DNA from: an uncultured Erysipelotrichaceae bacterium
GTDB lineage: Bacteria > Bacillota_I > Bacilli_A > Erysipelotrichales > Erysipelotrichaceae
Assembly: GCA_902795865.1 (NCBI GenBank)
Contig: CADBMV010000108.1
Span: forward strand, 1 to 36,444
Reading direction: 5' to 3'
Length of the DNA: 36,444 bases
The notes under the pieces: generated by a model
The model's database searches: none
Told to the model about the DNA's origin: nothing
What the model saw: only the letters and a program-made list of their open reading frames with translations
Part shown: piece after piece, positions 17,117-24,433 of the stretch
How positions within the stretch are numbered: the stretch's first letter is position 1
Layout: each line of letters starts with the position of its first letter
Made by a program: the position numbers and the translations under genes

Positions 17117-17815
17117 TTATTCTATACAAGAAGCGATATATTCACTAAATAATCTATCTACATATTCTTCATCCATCATTAATTCAGGATGCCATTTTAA
17201 AGCTAATACAAATTTTTTATTTTTTAATTCAAATGCTTCTATTAAACCATCTTCACTATATGCACATATTGATCCATAGTCTTCCACATTCTTTTTATCC
17301 GCAATCATTGTATGCATACTGTTAACTTCATATTCACTCTTACCAATTATTTTATATAATCTACTATCTTCTTCTATAAATATCTTATGTCGATAATTCT
17401 TGTCATAATGATTATGTAGGTTTGTTTTGTCTTCATAAACATTAGAACCTAAAGCCCTTAGTATATTATTAAAACCTGCGCATATACCTAATATTGGTAT
17501 ATCTTTTTCTAATGCATACTTACATATTTCAACTTCAAACTGATTAGAATACATTCCACCTTGTAAGATAATGCCATCACACAAATCCACTTGTCTTTTT
17601 AAATCTTCAACTTCTTGATTAGTCAATGTCTTATCTTCACCATAATCGTTTGAATTAAAATCTAAAGTGATTTCACTTGGAAGCAACATTATAGAAATAC
17701 CACCGTGTTTATTAACTAAATAGCGAATTTCATCAACCATAGACATTCTATGCCATAAATCATTATCGATTGCTTCTTCTTGTTTACTAGCTATACCTAT
17801 TATTGGTTTTTTCAT
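17117..17815 (-). CDS. Class I glutamine amidotransferase-like hydrolase (peptidase C26/PuuD type)
   Basis: Probable gamma-glutamyl hydrolase, for example of gamma-glutamyl-GABA or polyglutamyl compounds. The 232 residues carry the catalytic triad: Cys112 in the nucleophile elbow GICAGFN, then His209 and Glu211 in KWHPEL. The N-terminal substrate-side segment is KPIIGIASKQEE, and CDGIILQGG follows. There is no synthase partner, which favours a stand-alone hydrolase. The SD is weak (GAGAT about 11 bases before the ATG). A TATAAT lies about 27 bases upstream inside an inverted repeat. The gene is followed closely by phosphoglucomutase. The family is clear; the substrate is not. Confidence 0.88.
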   Translation of the reverse strand: MKKPIIGIASKQEEAIDNDLWHRMSMVDEIRYLVNKHGGISIMLLPSEITLDFNSNDYGEDKTLTNQEVEDLKRQVDLCDGIILQGGMYSNQFEVEICKYALEKDIPILGICAGFNNILRALGSNVYEDKTNLHNHYDKNYRHKIFIEEDSRLYKIIGKSEYEVNSMHTMIADKKNVEDYGSICAYSEDGLIEAFELKNKKFVLALKWHPELMMDEEYVDRLFSEYIASCIE

Positions 17816-17833
17816 ATTTCTATTATCTCATTA

Positions 17834-17855
17834 ATGCTTTTATTATATAAAGCAT
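17834..17855. repeat. Inverted repeat around a -10 box in a divergent promoter region
   Basis: ATGCTTT/AAAGCAT is a perfect seven-base inverted repeat with an eight-base centre. The centre includes TATAAT on the minus strand (17842-17847), a good -10 for the amidotransferase-like gene. A symmetric element over a promoter suggests an operator; the regulator is not in this window. Confidence 0.45.
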
Positions 17856-17873
17856 CTTGTCTTAAAAATTATA

Positions 17874-17879
17874 TATAAT
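17874..17879 (+). promoter_or_regulatory. Candidate -10 box for the DUF4139 gene
   Basis: TATAAT lies 21 bases before the ATG at 17901, ahead of a GAGGTG SD. No convincing -35 is visible. Confidence 0.4.
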
Positions 17880-17900
17880 GATATTAAGAGGTGATAAAAC

Positions 17901-19367
17901 ATGTCTAATAGTATAGTTAAGCAATTGAGTATATATCGTCAATCTTGTTTTGTTAAAAGAGAAGGAAGTATAAAACTACAAAAAGGTAAACAAAATATTA
18001 TTTTAGATACCTTACCTAACACAATTGATAAAACAACACTAACTGTTTCTTTACAAGAAGGTGTATCAGGATCTAATGTTCAAGTTGAATTATTAGACAA
18101 AGATAAACAAGAAGAAATCACTAAAGATGTTCAATCAAAAATTACAAAGATAGAAAATAAGATCAATATCAAGAATAATCAAATTGAATTATGGAATAAA
18201 AATTCTGATTTTTCTAATCATAATTCTTTTGATATATCACAGATGTCTAGTTTTATTGAAAATCTACCAAACAAATTAGAAACAATTTATGAAGAAATTG
18301 AAGTATTAAATAAAGAAAAAGCTGAGCTTTTAAAACAATTAACAGAAAAACAAAAACTAGCAAATGCTTACCAAATCAGAATTGATATTGAAGCTAATCA
18401 AGATCAAGAATGTATATATGAAATAAAGTATAAAGATGATAATGCTTATTGGTATCCAAGATATGAAATACATACTGGTGATGATGATCAATTATCAATA
18501 CTAATGAAAGCAGGTATTGTTCAAAACACTGATGAAGATTTAAAGGATATTAAAATTAGATTATTATCTGGTAATCCATCTTTGAGTTCAGACATTCCTG
18601 TTTTATATCCTAAGAAATTAGATTTCTTTGAACCACGTGTATTTATGAATATGGCTGGTGCTGCTAAAGCTTCAATGATGCAAATGGACACTGCCATGGA
18701 AGTACTTGATGAAGAAGTCTCAATGTCGAAAGTAGCTAATGTTGTTGCACAGACAAAAATGGATGATACGATGATGGAATACGAATTAGATGGTACATGG
18801 AATATTGATTCTAATAAGGAACTTAATGCTTTACTACAAGAAATTAAAGTACCTTGTAAATATCATGTAATTGCAATACCTAAAATAGATGATAATGCTT
18901 ATTTAGCTGCTGAAGTTAATATAAATGATATTGAAAATATTCTAAATACAAATGCAACTGTTTACCATAAAGGTTCTTATGTTGGTGATATATATTTAAA
19001 TCCTGATTATAATCAAGAAAAATATGATATTTCTCTAGGAAAAGATGAAAGTATTAAGGTTAAAAGAACACAGAAGAAAAAATATACTTCAAATGTATTA
19101 TTAAAGAATCAAAAGAAAACAGAATTTGAATATGAAATAAGTGTAAACTCTTCTAAAAATGATAAATGTCTTGTGTCTTTAATTGATCAAGTACCTTTAT
19201 CTCAAGATAAGAGTATAGTTGTGGATATTGATAATATCTCTAATGCAAATCTTAATCAAGACACAGGTAAACTAACTTGGGACTTTGAACTAGATCCAAA
19301 ACAAAACAAAGTCTTCAATATTGCATATTCAATATCATGGCCAAAAGATAAACAAATCAATATTTAA
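17901..19367 (+). CDS. DUF4139 domain-containing protein (mucoidy-inhibitor-A-like)
   Basis: Protein of unknown function, 488 residues. The N-terminal beta-rich part (about 1-65) resembles DUF4140. A Lys/Glu/Gln-rich coiled coil covers about 70-155. The DUF4139 body starts near 175 with ECIYEIKYKDDNAYWYPRYEI, and NTDEDLKDIKIRLLSGNPSLS follows. A Met/Ala-rich insert (about 249-290) looks flexible. The C-terminus ends in a beta-sandwich-like section with LTWDFELDPKQNKVFNIAYSISWP. No signal peptide is present, so it should be cytoplasmic, although many relatives are exported. GAGGTG lies 7-8 bases before the ATG. A strong bidirectional terminator follows. It is divergent from the amidotransferase-like gene. 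Confidence 0.87.
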   Translation: MSNSIVKQLSIYRQSCFVKREGSIKLQKGKQNIILDTLPNTIDKTTLTVSLQEGVSGSNVQVELLDKDKQEEITKDVQSKITKIENKINIKNNQIELWNKNSDFSNHNSFDISQMSSFIENLPNKLETIYEEIEVLNKEKAELLKQLTEKQKLANAYQIRIDIEANQDQECIYEIKYKDDNAYWYPRYEIHTGDDDQLSILMKAGIVQNTDEDLKDIKIRLLSGNPSLSSDIPVLYPKKLDFFEPRVFMNMAGAAKASMMQMDTAMEVLDEEVSMSKVANVVAQTKMDDTMMEYELDGTWNIDSNKELNALLQEIKVPCKYHVIAIPKIDDNAYLAAEVNINDIENILNTNATVYHKGSYVGDIYLNPDYNQEKYDISLGKDESIKVKRTQKKKYTSNVLLKNQKKTEFEYEISVNSSKNDKCLVSLIDQVPLSQDKSIVVDIDNISNANLNQDTGKLTWDFELDPKQNKVFNIAYSISWPKDKQINI

Positions 19368-19392
19368 ATAAGACTCTAATGAGTCTTATTTA
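19365..19392. terminator. Bidirectional terminator
   Basis: Perfect twelve-base-pair stem TAAATAAGACTC/GAGTCTTATTTA with a TAAT loop. It lies between the convergent DUF4139 and Pr6Pr-like genes and overlaps both stop codons. Confidence 0.85.
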
Positions 19393-19984
19393 TATAATTA
19401 TCATATTTATTATTAACTCTTTTAATGACATATCCCATAAAATATGTAGCTAGGCTAATTACAACAAATACCACAACACCACCTGTATATCCCCAAGTGA
19501 AAAAACCATACCAATCATTAATGTTTGGCCAAGAACCAACACCATTTATAAATATATTTCCTACATAAAATAATCCATAAATAAACATTGGCATCAAGGC
19601 AAATAAATTATCTTTTTTACTAATTGTATATTTACTTAAAAATATTACTTCCATCACAGCTATAATTGGTATTATTAAATGAAACCAAAAATTAGAACCT
19701 ATAAACATAATTCTATAACCAAAAAGTGGTCCTAAAAAGAGTACTACAGTTATAAAAGTTAATGATAAAGATACTGAGGCAATATATTTAAGTTTTTCAT
19801 CTTTTTTATATAACCACATCATGCTTGCGTATGCTTCAAACAAATTAGATAAAACTGTAAAATATTTTAAAGATCTAAATCCTGAACTAGCTAAACCAGT
19901 ATTAGATAATCCTAACATCATTCTTATCCAATTAATAATAACAATTACAAATATAAATACATTTAAATATTTTCTATATTTCAT
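19376..19984 (-). CDS. Pr6Pr-like integral membrane protein
   Basis: Small membrane protein, 202 residues with about six helices. The segments RSLKYFTVLSNLFEAYASM, FWFHLIIPIIAVMEVIFL and DWYGFFTWGYTGG match the Pr6Pr/FAR-17a-like family, whose members are mostly uncharacterised. The family includes distant relatives of androgen-dependent fatty-acid-ester hydrolases, but I would not assign an activity. It begins 2 bases after the FliB-like stop, with a weak GAGAG SD, so it is probably co-translated with that gene. It ends in the bidirectional terminator shared with DUF4139. Confidence 0.8.
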   Translation of the reverse strand: MKYRKYLNVFIFVIVIINWIRMMLGLSNTGLASSGFRSLKYFTVLSNLFEAYASMMWLYKKDEKLKYIASVSLSLTFITVVLFLGPLFGYRIMFIGSNFWFHLIIPIIAVMEVIFLSKYTISKKDNLFALMPMFIYGLFYVGNIFINGVGSWPNINDWYGFFTWGYTGGVVVFVVISLATYFMGYVIKRVNNKYDNYINKTH

Positions 19985-19986
19985 AC

Positions 19987-21021
19987 TTAAACTCTCAACA
20001 TTATAGCTGCGTTATTAGCCAAAATAGAAGCGTTGTAATAAAAAGCAGTGTGTTCTATTAAGTGGAATAAACAAGCAATGCAATCTATTAAATATTCTCT
20101 TTCATCATTTATAGCACAAGCATTAATACAAACTAGTCTTAATAATCCATATGTGCAACAAAGACCCTTATAGACATCTGTTTTATCAATTCTTTTATCT
20201 ACAAATGGATAATTTTCATACAACATTGAATTATTAATAATTCTTTCAAATATATACATCCATTCAGGATATTTATCTTCAAATAATTCTTTATCTTTTT
20301 CAAATAAATTTGAATTATTTAAATATCTATCATTTATATTATTAATAATTTCATCTAATTGATAGTTACTACCATAAAATTTATTTAGTAAATTTATGCA
20401 ACTCATTAATGGATTAATATCTTCATAATAATCTTTTTGAAATTCATTTAAATTAATAATCTTACATATATCAATAATACTTTGAGCTAAAGTGGTAGAA
20501 CGATCTTTAATTAATTCTTGAAATTGTCTTATCTGTAAAACATCATCATAATCTACTTCATATATTATTTCAGGAACATCTTCTAAATCTATTTCTTGTA
20601 TAGTTAAACTGTCTTTATCAAAAAGTAATTCAATTACTTTTTCACACGAACTTGAACACGAAGCAAGATTTACACCATTAATGCTTTTTAGACTTCTAGG
20701 ATATAACTTACATACTTTAGGTAAAAACTCTTCTCCTTTTTCTTGGTGTAATAAACACAAACCTTTTTCTAGCATGTGACAATTACCTAGCCAATTAAAA
20801 GATATATATCTATAACAATCTTCACTAATATTTTCTGGAACTTCAAAACTCAATTGAACTCTATTATTCAAACTCTTTGAACAATCCATAGTTATCATCT
20901 TATTATACTCTTGCTTGCTTATAGGTATTCTCCAGTTACTGCAACAACTGTTTCGACACTTATCTGCTTTGCATCTAAAACTAAGATAGTAAAATGGAGC
21001 TAACCATCTTTTGTTTTTCAT
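19987..21021 (-). CDS. FliB-like (flagellin lysine-N-methylase family) Cys-rich protein
   Basis: Resembles FliB, the enzyme that methylates lysines of flagellin and probably carries an Fe-S cluster. The N-terminus YYLSFRCKADKCRNSCCSNW contains Cys17, 22, 26 and 27, the family's cysteine motif. CHMLEKGLCLLH and LPKVCKLYPR add Cys81, 89 and 104. The 344 residues are within range for the family. No flagellar gene lies in the window, so the target may be another protein. There is no SD, and a TATAAT lies only seven bases before the ATG, so the mRNA may be leaderless. A terminator hairpin of the preceding gene lies immediately upstream. Confidence 0.8.
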   Translation of the reverse strand: MKNKRWLAPFYYLSFRCKADKCRNSCCSNWRIPISKQEYNKMITMDCSKSLNNRVQLSFEVPENISEDCYRYISFNWLGNCHMLEKGLCLLHQEKGEEFLPKVCKLYPRSLKSINGVNLASCSSSCEKVIELLFDKDSLTIQEIDLEDVPEIIYEVDYDDVLQIRQFQELIKDRSTTLAQSIIDICKIINLNEFQKDYYEDINPLMSCINLLNKFYGSNYQLDEIINNINDRYLNNSNLFEKDKELFEDKYPEWMYIFERIINNSMLYENYPFVDKRIDKTDVYKGLCCTYGLLRLVCINACAINDEREYLIDCIACLFHLIEHTAFYYNASILANNAAIMLRV

Positions 21022-21028
21022 CTATGAA

Positions 21029-21034
21029 ATTATA
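21029..21034 (-). promoter_or_regulatory. Candidate -10 box almost adjacent to the FliB-like ATG
   Basis: Reads TATAAT on the minus strand, seven bases before the ATG. With usual geometry the transcript would start at or next to the A of ATG. No -35 match is seen, and the site lies in the T-rich tail of the upstream terminator, so chance is possible. Confidence 0.35.
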
Positions 21035-21041
21035 AAATAAA

Positions 21042-21065
21042 AAGATTTGAATTTCATCAAATCTT
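21042..21065 (-). terminator. Terminator after the flavin reductase gene
   Basis: Nine-base-pair perfect stem AAGATTTGA/TCAAATCTT with a six-base loop, followed on the minus strand by TTTATTTT. It overlaps the TGA stop and separates this gene from the FliB-like gene. Confidence 0.75.
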
Positions 21066-21569
21066 ATCTTCTTTTATTATATAGGCATCTAATATTTTCC
21101 CTATGTACATTGTATGAAAATCACCTTCAGGATAATGTCTATCGACTATTTCTGTAGGTATCTTATCTAATTCTTGATCTTGAGAATATATCACTTCACA
21201 CTCTATTGTAAGAGGGTATTGTTTTATACCAGGAGTGTTATTCAGATTTGCTTCTTCTAGTAACACATAATCTGCTTTATTTATATCTTTTCCAGATTGA
21301 CTACCAAATACTTTAAATATTTCTGGATGTATTTCATTGTTCATTGGAACACTGATTGTGAATCTTTCTGTTTTATCAAGTTGTGATTTTGTATATCTTG
21401 ATTGTCTTACATAAACAATAAAAGTTTCTATACCCCAGACAACTCCTAAATGTCCCCAACCAATAACCATACTATTAAATTTATCACCATTAGTATTTAA
21501 TAATAACCCAGGTTTTAAAGATTTTATTATGAGATCAGAATAATCAAATACATTAATTTTTTCTTTCAT
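21057..21569 (-). CDS. Flavin reductase family protein
   Basis: FMN-binding split-barrel protein of the flavin reductase (DIM6/NTAB) family, 170 residues. It would reduce FMN with NAD(P)H or use bound FMN in another redox reaction. Family features are the opening LKPGLLLNTNGDKFNSMVIGW, where substrate and FMN phosphate contacts lie, YVRQSRYTKSQLDKTERFTISVP in the middle, and HTMYIGKILDAYI near the end. Divergent from the MIF-like gene by about 40 bases. AAAGGTGC lies upstream of the ATG as a modest SD. A terminator overlaps its stop codon. The redox partner is unknown. Confidence 0.85.
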   Translation of the reverse strand: MKEKINVFDYSDLIIKSLKPGLLLNTNGDKFNSMVIGWGHLGVVWGIETFIVYVRQSRYTKSQLDKTERFTISVPMNNEIHPEIFKVFGSQSGKDINKADYVLLEEANLNNTPGIKQYPLTIECEVIYSQDQELDKIPTEIVDRHYPEGDFHTMYIGKILDAYIIKEDKI

Positions 21570-21598
21570 GTTGCACCTTTACTTATATAATAATATAT

Positions 21599-21603
21599 GG
21601 AGG
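21599..21603 (+). promoter_or_regulatory. SD that sets the MIF-like start
   Basis: GGAGG, eight bases before the ATG at 21612. It overlaps the earlier in-frame ATG at 21597 and so cannot serve it. The start it supports places proline directly after Met. Confidence 0.75.
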
Positions 21604-21611
21604 ATGAAATT

Positions 21612-21950
21612 ATGCCATATGTACATTTAACCACAAATAAAAATCTATCAGATAATGAAAAAGTAGATATTAAAAACTATATTATTGATGCTATTCAAGT
21701 AATACCAGGCAAAGGTATTTCAAACACCATGGTTCAAATTGATAATGCTTATATGTTTTTTAAACAAGATGATGCCAAATGTATCTTTATTGATTTAAGA
21801 GCATACAAGAAACAAGAAGAAATTCATAAACAAGAATTCATAAATAAAATGTGTGAATATCTAAAAGAAAAGTTAGGTATTGAAAAAGAATTTATTTACT
21901 TTAATATCCTAGAACTTGATTCTTGGGTAACAAACGGACTTATAAAATAA
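21612..21950 (+). CDS. MIF-like tautomerase superfamily protein
   Basis: Small protein of 112 residues with the length and layout of the macrophage migration inhibitory factor group of tautomerases. Members use an N-terminal proline as catalytic base, and the start supported by the GGAGG SD gives MPYVHLTT, so Pro1 would be exposed after Met removal. The earlier ATG at 21597 would add five residues and hide the proline, so I reject it. The last part (EKEFIYFNILELDSWVTNG) aligns by eye with the C-terminal strand and tail of MIF. A strong bidirectional terminator follows. Substrate unknown; phenylpyruvate-type keto-enol chemistry is possible. Confidence 0.8.
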   Translation: MPYVHLTTNKNLSDNEKVDIKNYIIDAIQVIPGKGISNTMVQIDNAYMFFKQDDAKCIFIDLRAYKKQEEIHKQEFINKMCEYLKEKLGIEKEFIYFNILELDSWVTNGLIK

Positions 21951-21971
21951 ATCATCCACAAGGATGATTTA
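21948..21971. terminator. Bidirectional terminator
   Basis: Ten-base-pair perfect stem TAAATCATCC/GGATGATTTA with an ACAA loop. It overlaps the MIF-like stop codon on the plus strand. On the minus strand it lies 41 bases after the small hydrophobic gene and is followed by TTTTAT, so it also ends the maltodextrin operon. Confidence 0.85.
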
Positions 21972-22011
21972 TTATTTATATACATATTAAATAAAAATAT
22001 AATAATTAACT

Positions 22012-22158
22012 CTAACCTATATATCTTGTATATAAGTAATATAAGACACACGCTATTATAATCGTGATAGTCAATTTAAATAATTTTTTAAGACCACTTA
22101 TTATCGCAATTACAACTAGTGCCATTATTACAATATACTTTAAATCCAAACCAAACAT
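22012..22158 (-). CDS. Small hydrophobic protein, 48 aa
   Basis: A short unrecognised gene. It starts MFGLDLKYIVIMALVVIAII, has a Lys-rich turn (GLKKLFKL, about 22-29) and a second hydrophobic stretch TITIIIACVLYYLY, then ends RYIG. This suggests a two-helix hairpin in the membrane. The ATG lies 2 bases after the stop of the MFS permease gene, and GGGGGA seven bases upstream is a good SD located inside the end of that gene. The tight coupling suggests a small partner or stabiliser of the permease. The shared terminator follows. Translation is supported by context only; no homologue is known to me. Confidence 0.6.
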   Translation of the reverse strand: MFGLDLKYIVIMALVVIAIISGLKKLFKLTITIIIACVLYYLYTRYIG

Positions 22159-22160
22159 AA

Positions 22161-23495
22161 CTAATCCCCCATGTCTTCATATGCACTTAAACCTTGTTTA
22201 GCTTCTACTTTTTGATCTCCATGTTTAACATTACTCATAGTCACAAAAGCTAGTAATACAAAGACAGCTGCATATATAAATAATATCTTATATGATATCA
22301 ATCTCATTAAAGTTCCTGCAAGTACCGGTGTTACAATTTGTGCTGCCATAGATGCAGTATAGTAATAACCAGTAAACTTGCCAATATCAGAACCTTTGCA
22401 CATTTCTACTACCATTGGTAAAGAATTAACGTTAATTGCAGCCCAAGCTAAACCAACTAAGGCAAAACTTATATACATAATCACATTGATAGAATCATAA
22501 ATACTAGTTAATACAAATCCAGCCGCAAACATTGTTGCTAATAAGATAACACCCATTAAGATTGTTTTTTTTCTTCCTATTTTTGAGGCAAGATTTCCAA
22601 TAGGAATATAAGAAACTATAGCTCCAGCTGTTGCTACTAATAAACATGTAGATGCACCACCTAAACCTTGTCCCATAACTACTGATACATAAGTAGTAAA
22701 CCAAGTAGTTACTGCATTATATCCAATAAACCATAAGGCAATTGATGCAAGTAAGAACCCTAAAGATTTTTTCACATCTTTAGGAAGTTTTTCATTACCT
22801 TGTCCATCATCTTGAGCTAAATTCCATTCAGGATGTTTTTCTTCTAAAGCTTTATTCTCTTCAACTAGTGCAGGTTCTTTTATAAAAATAAATAATGAAC
22901 CAATAGCTATAAACATTATTGCTGAAACAACAATAAATAATATTTGATAATTCACATGATCTAAACCTACTGTTTTAGAATTTGGATAAAGTATAGCTGC
23001 AACTGCTAAGTAAATAATTCCTCCAACTGCACCCATTAAATTAATAATGGCATTAGCCTTTGATCTTAAAGGTTTAGGTGTCACATCAGGCATTAAAGCA
23101 ACCGCAGGTGATCTATAGATACCCATTGCAATTAATAGTAAGCCTAAAACTGCCACAAAAGATATAACTTTAAACGTACTCGCTTTTGCATAATATGAAT
23201 TATCTATAATTGGTAGAATATTCATCAAAATAATAGCTAAACCTGTACCAAACAAGATAAATGGCATACGCTTACCTATTTTTGTTTCTTTCTTATCTGA
23301 TATAGAACCAAATATAGGCAATAAAAATAAAGCTAATATATTATCGCCAGCCATAATTGCTCCAGAGAAAGTTTCGTTTAAATGGAATGTGTTTGTAAGG
23401 ATTAATGGTATGACATTATCGTACATTTGCCAAAAGGCACTAATCGATAAAAAAGCTAATCCTACAAGAAAAGTTCTTTTATAGTTTAATTTCAT
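22161..23495 (-). CDS. MFS sugar permease, SLC45-like
   Basis: Twelve-helix major facilitator, 444 residues, probably a cation-coupled sugar symporter for maltose, sucrose or similar. The N-terminus SISAFWQMYDNVIPLIL and the loop RSPAVALMPDVTPKPLRSKANAIINLMG are typical of the SLC45/glycoside-symporter-like bacterial group. GSISDKKETKIGKRMPFI is the usual cytoplasmic loop 2-3. AGGGGG lies before the ATG. It sits 14 bases after the MalG-like permease in the maltodextrin operon, giving the cell a second uptake route independent of ATP. It is followed by a 48-residue hydrophobic protein. Confidence 0.9.
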   Translation of the reverse strand: MKLNYKRTFLVGLAFLSISAFWQMYDNVIPLILTNTFHLNETFSGAIMAGDNILALFLLPIFGSISDKKETKIGKRMPFILFGTGLAIILMNILPIIDNSYYAKASTFKVISFVAVLGLLLIAMGIYRSPAVALMPDVTPKPLRSKANAIINLMGAVGGIIYLAVAAILYPNSKTVGLDHVNYQILFIVVSAIMFIAIGSLFIFIKEPALVEENKALEEKHPEWNLAQDDGQGNEKLPKDVKKSLGFLLASIALWFIGYNAVTTWFTTYVSVVMGQGLGGASTCLLVATAGAIVSYIPIGNLASKIGRKKTILMGVILLATMFAAGFVLTSIYDSINVIMYISFALVGLAWAAINVNSLPMVVEMCKGSDIGKFTGYYYTASMAAQIVTPVLAGTLMRLISYKILFIYAAVFVLLAFVTMSNVKHGDQKVEAKQGLSAYEDMGD

Positions 23496-23509
23496 AGCTA
23501 TCCCCCTAT

Positions 23510-24433
23510 TTATCCTTTAACTGCACCAGCAGTTACACCTTCTACATAATATTTTTGTAAAAACATAAATAGCGTCACAATTGGTATTGCAACAACAACA
23601 CATCCAGCCGCAAATTGAGTAAATAGATTTGTATCTGGATGAGTACCAAACAATAATGAATATAAACCTACAGAAACAGTCCAAAACGGAGCATTATCTG
23701 CACCAATAATTACTTTCGCAAAGATAAAATCCATCCATGGTCCTGTAAAACTCATTAAGGCTTGGTAAATAATAATTGGTTTTGCTAAAGGAAGAATTAT
23801 CTTTAAAAATATTTCAAAGTTTGTGCATCCATCTAATTTAGCTGATTCAACCAAAGCATTAGCTATTACATCAAAGAAACCTTTCGCAACTTGAAAACCT
23901 AAACCTGCTCCTGCAGAATAAGCTAATACTAGACCTATCATTGAATATTCTGGATGAGCTGCATTACCTGTTAAACCAATTGATTTTAATAAGAAATAAA
24001 TCGCAATCATTGACATAAATCCAGGAAACAAACCTATGATCATCGCAATATTCATAAATGGCTTACGCATTCTAAATTTTAATTTAGACATACAATAAGC
24101 TACTGATAATACTAAAAATGTTGAAATAACACAATCAATAATCGCGATTATTAAAGTATTAAGCATCCATCTAGGAAAAGCATTTTCAACTCCATAGTAT
24201 TTAGCTGTAAATAAATCTTTAAAATTCTTTAAGCCATAAGCTTTAGGAAAGAAATTACTAGTAACTGTACCAATAAATGTTCCATCAGCTTGATATTCAC
24301 ATCTAAACGCAGATAAAACAATCCACAACAAAGGTACTAACCATATAATAGATAAAATAATTAATATCAAATATGTTAAACCAAGAGAAGTCTTCTGACT
24401 TTTTGATTGACTCTTATACTTTTTATTACTCAT
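23510..24433 (-). CDS. Maltodextrin ABC transporter permease (MalG-like)
   Basis: Inner-membrane subunit with six helices, 307 residues. The EAA loop, which docks on the ATPase, reads ALVESAKLDGCTNFEIFLKI. The C-terminus YVEGVTAGAVKG is the classic MalG/UgpE ending. A charged tail of about 20 residues (Ser/Lys/Gln) precedes the first helix. AGGAGG lies 11 bases before the ATG, and the start overlaps the MalF-like stop in an ATGA. It pairs with the protein at 24430-25857. The predicted cargo is maltose or maltodextrin from the adjacent amylase; substrate identity is inferred. Confidence 0.94.
   Translation of the reverse strand: MSNKKYKSQSKSQKTSLGLTYLILIILSIIWLVPLLWIVLSAFRCEYQADGTFIGTVTSNFFPKAYGLKNFKDLFTAKYYGVENAFPRWMLNTLIIAIIDCVISTFLVLSVAYCMSKLKFRMRKPFMNIAMIIGLFPGFMSMIAIYFLLKSIGLTGNAAHPEYSMIGLVLAYSAGAGLGFQVAKGFFDVIANALVESAKLDGCTNFEIFLKIILPLAKPIIIYQALMSFTGPWMDFIFAKVIIGADNAPFWTVSVGLYSLLFGTHPDTNLFTQFAAGCVVVAIPIVTLFMFLQKYYVEGVTAGAVKG

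Noticed and set aside
21597-21611. Five-residue N-terminal extension of the MIF-like protein
   Set aside because: The SD overlaps that ATG, and the extension would hide the expected catalytic proline.
22504-22704. Second frame on the minus strand within the MFS permease
   Set aside because: Tyr/Ser/Cys-rich sequence out of frame with a clear transporter; no SD.
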